The translations under genes were made by a program, and so were the position numbers. DNA of 22,755 nucleotides from CAYWNK01 sp047639615 (lineage in GTDB: Bacteria > Planctomycetota > UBA1135 > GCA-002686595). The DNA lies in contig JBLIOL010000046.1 in the NCBI GenBank assembly GCA_047639615.1, positions 1 through 22,755 of the forward strand, written 5' to 3'. Of the stretch, positions 21,893 to 22,755 are shown piece after piece; position 1 is the first letter of the stretch, and every line of letters starts with the position of its first letter. The notes beneath the pieces are model-generated. The model saw only the letters and a list, made by a program, of their open reading frames with translations. It ran no database searches and had not been told where the DNA came from.

Positions 21893-22755
21893 ATGCTCGC
21901 CAGCTTGCCCATGCTTCTGGGTTTGGCTTTTTCTTCTGCCGAGGAAGTGCCGCAACCCAATATCCTCGTCGTCGTACTCGATGATGTGGGGGTGGATTCC
22001 GTTGGAGTCTACGCCGAAGGTACCGACCCGGCGCCGACACCGATCTTCGACAGCCTGGCCCAGTCCGGAGTTCTCTTTCGGAACGCTTGGGCTAACCCTA
22101 TCTGCTCGCCGAGTCGCGCTGAAATCCTGACCGGGCGCTACGGCTTTCGCACGGGTGTTGGCCACATTGTCGGGGCGAACAGTTGGGCGCTTGCGCTGAG
22201 TGAGTTGACCATTCCGGAGGTGCTCGCGCGCAATCCGGCGCTCGGCTACCGCAGCGCGGCCTTCGGGAAGTGGCACCTGTCTAGCAACTTGGTGGGTGGC
22301 GGAGATCTTGGTCCGAACCTGCAGGGCTTCGAGCACTTCGCGGGGACCTGGGGAAACATCGACCCTGGCACGGAGAGTTACTACGCCTACGAGAAGCTGG
22401 TTGACGGTCAGCGGGCTCCGGCTACCGGCTACGCCACGACCGAAGTGGTCGATGATGCTCTCGCCTGGATTCAGGGCAGCGCGGATCCTTGGTTCTGCTA
22501 CGTCGCATTTCAGGCGCCACATGATCCGTTCCACGCGCCGCCGGCTCACTTGCACACGCAGGACGCGCAGATCAACGGGCTTGATCCGCGCTTCTTTCCG
22601 CGGCCTTTCTATCTGGCCATGCTCGAGGCCGCGGACACGGAGATGGGGCGGCTCTTGGCCGGAATTGGTGCGGACCTGGCCAATACGCACGTGATTGTGC
22701 TCGGAGATAATGGAACGCCGAGGGAGGCGTCTATCGCGCCTTTTGAGCCGGAGCA
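21893..22755 (+). CDS. secreted type I sulfatase (arylsulfatase-like), 3' truncated by window end
   Basis: About 287 residues are visible and the frame is open to the last base. It starts with a signal peptide (MLASLPMLLGLAFSSAEE). Next come PNILVVVLDDVGVDS with the metal-binding Asp30-Asp31 pair, and NPICSPSRAEILTGRYGFRTG, where Cys71 in C-x-P-S-R is the residue converted to formylglycine. GKWHL (Lys126, His128), a QAPHDPFHAPP block and VIVLGDNG supply the other catalytic and metal ligands. It removes sulfate from an organic ester, probably a sulfated polysaccharide in the periplasm or outside. It needs a formylglycine-generating enzyme or an anaerobic maturase encoded elsewhere. An in-frame TAG at 21887-21889 rules out the earlier ATG at 21878. 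Confidence 0.92.
   Translation, partial: MLASLPMLLGLAFSSAEEVPQPNILVVVLDDVGVDSVGVYAEGTDPAPTPIFDSLAQSGVLFRNAWANPICSPSRAEILTGRYGFRTGVGHIVGANSWALALSELTIPEVLARNPALGYRSAAFGKWHLSSNLVGGGDLGPNLQGFEHFAGTWGNIDPGTESYYAYEKLVDGQRAPATGYATTEVVDDALAWIQGSADPWFCYVAFQAPHDPFHAPPAHLHTQDAQINGLDPRFFPRPFYLAMLEAADTEMGRLLAGIGADLANTHVIVLGDNGTPREASIAPFEPE

Noticed and set aside
21797..22690. 297-residue open frame antisense to the sulfatase
   Set aside because: The plus strand encodes a sulfatase with all active-site motifs; the minus translation has none.

Overview
The window is high-GC bacterial DNA from a Gram-negative heterotroph. Two predicted outer-membrane beta-barrel lipoproteins, several secreted proteins, a sulfatase, weak or absent Shine-Dalgarno signals, an MraZ outside a cell-wall cluster and heavy use of TAG stops suggest an environmental, perhaps marine, Planctomycetota-like organism. 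This is inference from gene content; no rRNA or marker gene is present to prove it.

Layout. 1-1493 (+): 3' end of an Nramp-type metal transporter, then an AIM24/TIGR00266-family protein. 1498-2277 (-): a beta-barrel lipoprotein. 2620-5033 (+): a periplasmic redoxin whose reading frame crosses an in-frame TGA exactly at the catalytic Cys position (probable selenoprotein), a VOC-fold protein and an APH-type kinase. 5130-7822 (-): a PlsC-type acyltransferase overlapping an Old Yellow Enzyme-like reductase. 7900-9594 (+): acyl-CoA synthetase FadD, ended by a long bidirectional terminator. 9687-13682 (-): a TetR regulator overlapping fadE, followed by a second beta-barrel lipoprotein. 13810-18240 (+): fadI and fadJ, overlapping, then a secreted esterase-like hydrolase. 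A perfect 10-bp inverted repeat lies between the TetR gene and fadI. 18328-19041 (-): a secreted chalcone-isomerase-like protein. 19104-19738 (-): a DUF4442 (hotdog-like) gene broken by a 159-bp palindromic insertion and a +1 frameshift. 19842-20714 (-): an AraC regulator. 20715-21207: a G-rich intergenic stretch with helically phased TGG repeats and DnaA-box-like words. 21208 to the end (+): a solitary mraZ, a terminator and a truncated sulfatase.

How it works together. The core is a complete fatty-acid beta-oxidation set: FadD activates fatty acids, FadE makes the first oxidation, FadJ hydrates and dehydrogenates, and FadI thiolyses. A TetR repressor probably controls fadE and fadIJ from one shared operator. 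The acyltransferase, dienoyl-CoA-reductase-like OYE, chalcone-isomerase-like protein, DUF4442 relic and esterase are also compatible with lipid metabolism.

The strongest unusual signals are the probable selenoprotein with a SECIS-like hairpin just after the TGA, and the palindromic MITE-like element. Removing that element with one copy of its CTAG target duplication restores the host reading frame exactly. No CRISPR array, tRNA, rRNA or intact transposase was seen.
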